Source: Oscillospiraceae bacterium (GTDB lineage: Bacteria > Bacillota > Clostridia > Oscillospirales > Acutalibacteraceae). Taken from it: a DNA stretch of 32,661 nt. The stretch spans positions 1 to 32,661 of the forward strand of contig SVPR01000024.1 in the NCBI GenBank assembly GCA_015065785.1. The letters run 5' to 3'. Below the pieces are notes generated by a model. That model was not told the origin of the DNA, searched no databases, and saw nothing but the letters and a program-made list of their open reading frames with translations. Below, one piece after another: positions 31,333 through 32,661 of this stretch (positions are counted from its first letter, which is position 1; every line of letters begins with the position of its first letter). Made by a program: the position numbers and the translations under genes.

Positions 31333-31736
31333 CAGTGAGTCAGTGGTCAGGAAACAGGAAACAGGGTTCGCTTCGCGAAAATGCAGAAGGCAGAGTGCAG
31401 AGTGCAGAGTGCAGAATTTCAGAACTGCGTTGGCTATTATAATTGAAAATTGAAAATTTCGGGGCTACGCCGTAATTATAATAATTAATTATAATGGTAA
31501 ACTGACTTTTTCATTTATACTAATTACAAATTTTAAGACTTGAAAAAAGAATTCTATCATTTTTAGTTTACACAAACTTCAAATGATAGAATTTCTTATT
31601 TTTATGGATAACTATTATAATTGCCGACCGCAGGTCCCACAATTTTCAATTTTCCATTTTCAATTTTCAATTCAAAATAGCACTCAGCATTCAGCACTCA
31701 GCACGACTTTGGCTCAGCACTCTGCATTCAGCATTT
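31333..31736. repeat. Modular intergenic repeat, copy G
   Basis: Left: AGTGAGTCAGTGGTCAG, GGAAACA units, five GCAGAAG/GCAGAGT units (31383-31417), TTTCAGAACTGCGTT, ATTATAATT, TTGAAAA units, TTTCGG, GGCTACGCC, ATTATAAT. The core is at 31551-31593. Right: ATTATAATT, hairpin GACCGCAGGTC, CAATTTT/CCATTTT units, CACTCAG/CATTCAG units. It lies between the 5S terminator and the 3' end of the surface-protein gene. No gene is present. Confidence 0.8.
31551..31593. terminator. Copy G core hairpin, probable bidirectional terminator
   Basis: AATTCTATCATTT (31551-31563) and AAATGATAGAATT (31581-31593) are perfect 13-base arms, with an inner AGTTT/AAACT. TTGAAAAAAG precedes and TCTTATTTTTATGG follows. Confidence 0.65.
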
Positions 31737-31744
31737 GTTAAAAG

Positions 31745-32661
31745 TTATCTTTTAACATTACCGCTTGCTTTATAGGTACTTGCTACGCTACCATTCACAG
31801 CCTTTACAGTATAGCGATATGTTACGCCTTTCTTTGCTGACTTATCTGTCCAGGTCTTTTTGGATGCAGCTGCTGTGCCCATCTTTTTCCAGCCTGACCA
31901 TTTCTTAGTCTTTGCGTTGTATTCCATTCTGTAAATTGTGTAGCCGGTTGAACCTGCACTTTGTGTCCAGGAAACATTTATACCATTACTTACCGCTTTT
32001 ACTGTTGTCTTTGGTTGTGCGAGGTATAAAAGACCTGATGAAGCTTTATATGTGCTCTTGTAGCTACCATTTATAGTTCTTACTGTATAACGATATGTTA
32101 CACCCGATTTCACAGATTTATCTACCCATGAAACTGTTGAGCCATTTTTAATTGTACCCATATTCTTCCAGCCAGACCAAGTGCCATTTACATATTCGCT
32201 TCTGTAAACTGTGTAGCCCTTTGAACCCGCTATCTTATTCCAGGTCACTTTCATACCACTTGCATTATTTGCAATTTTTACTGTTGGTTGAGAAAGATAA
32301 AGTGTCTTTACACCTGTCTTATTATAGCTACTTAAAAATGTGCCATTTACTGCACGAACTGTGTATTTATAATAAGTTCCGCTCTTTGTACTCTTATCTA
32401 CCCAGGAAGTTGCAGTTGCTTTTGCTGTACCTCTGTTAGTCCAGCCTGACCATTTCTTTGTTTTTGTGTTGTAGGTTGAAGAATATACTCTGTAGCCTGT
32501 TGCATTTGCTACTGTTGACCAACTAACTTTAATACCATTTGAAGCATTTGCTACGCTCACTGTTGGAGTTACATTATAGGTTAGTCCTTTTGTTGGTGTA
32601 TATTTACTTGCTACACTACCATTCACTGCTTTTACGGTGTGACTATAAATTGTACCAAGCT
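31745..32661 (-). CDS. Fibronectin type III-like repeat surface protein (N-terminal part outside window)
   Basis: The frame is open to the right edge. The codon at 32626 is an internal GTG (Val in TVKAVNGSVASKY), not a start, so the true start lies beyond the window. Three related modules of about 90-95 residues follow, each with NGI-VSW near the start, SAGSTGYTIYR-type, WSGWKKMGT, WVDKS and GVTYRYTVKAVNGS near the end. These are the beta-strand signatures of fibronectin III-like domains common in secreted or wall-bound Clostridia proteins. The C-terminus NVKR has no LPXTG or S-layer anchor, so any anchor or enzyme domain must be N-terminal. Likely role: spacer or adhesion stalk. The TAA stop lies about 9 bases from repeat copy G. 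Confidence 0.85.
   Translation of the reverse strand, partial: LGTIYSHTVKAVNGSVASKYTPTKGLTYNVTPTVSVANASNGIKVSWSTVANATGYRVYSSTYNTKTKKWSGWTNRGTAKATATSWVDKSTKSGTYYKYTVRAVNGTFLSSYNKTGVKTLYLSQPTVKIANNASGMKVTWNKIAGSKGYTVYRSEYVNGTWSGWKNMGTIKNGSTVSWVDKSVKSGVTYRYTVRTINGSYKSTYKASSGLLYLAQPKTTVKAVSNGINVSWTQSAGSTGYTIYRMEYNAKTKKWSGWKKMGTAAASKKTWTDKSAKKGVTYRYTVKAVNGSVASTYKASGNVKR

Noticed and set aside
31383..31417. Regular short repeats that could suggest a CRISPR array
   Set aside because: The period is only seven bases, there are no spacers, and no cas genes are present.
32152..32439. Plus-strand 95-residue open frame
   Set aside because: It is the antisense of the fibronectin-like repeats, whose minus-strand frame has clear domain periodicity.

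Overview
The window is AT-rich, tightly packed bacterial DNA and reads as a motile Gram-positive anaerobe of the class Clostridia, most likely a gut or rumen Oscillospirales/Ruminococcaceae relative. The signs are AGGAGG-type ribosome sites, TTGACA/TATAAT promoters, RqcP, CsrA-type flagellin leaders, a two-gene SUF system and sugar genes for rhamnose, uronate, xylulose and mannosides. The taxon is an inference. I see no tRNA, CRISPR array, transposase, phage gene or integrase.

Layout. (1) 1-7041, minus strand: fliG (cut by the window edge), fliF and fliE behind a good sigma-A promoter, then three short flagellin genes. Two are near twins whose leaders carry paired CsrA-like sites. The third is divergent and has its own sigma-A promoter. 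(2) 7228-13654: a family 2 glycosyltransferase divergent from flagellin 3 (probable flagellin-modification enzyme), a secreted metallophosphoesterase, murD and a PAS-PAS-GGDEF cyclase. (3) 13858-20579, plus strand: a tight six-gene row, sufC - sufB/D - rhaB - membrane pseudo-peptidase - GH130 phosphorylase - MATE exporter. (4) 20635-30933, minus strand: membrane GGDEF cyclase, a frameshifted uxaC, an XRE-type membrane regulator, rqcP, a cyclase-family hydrolase, hisS, mgsA and a xylB-like kinase. (5) 31168-31284, plus strand: a lone 5S rRNA with its own promoter and terminator. (6) To the right edge, minus strand: the C-terminal part of a fibronectin-III-like surface protein.

The most unusual content is non-coding. 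At least six gaps at gene 3' ends are filled by one modular repeat family. Five cores are A-rich / long hairpin / T-rich palindromes of the form CTATCATTT ... AAATGATAG, whose outer arm bases co-vary. They look like mobile bidirectional terminators. Around each core sit small hairpins bracketed by ATTATAAT and CCGAAATT, and arrays of 7-bp tandem units whose sequence changes from array to array while the 7-bp period stays. Some arrays run into the neighbouring genes and supply their stop codons. I know of no name for this family; whether it is undescribed needs a database search.

Together the genes cover flagellar basal body and filament with post-transcriptional control, c-di-GMP synthesis, Fe-S assembly, pectin/hemicellulose sugar use (rhamnose, uronates, xylulose, mannosides) and housekeeping (MurD, HisS, RqcP, MgsA).
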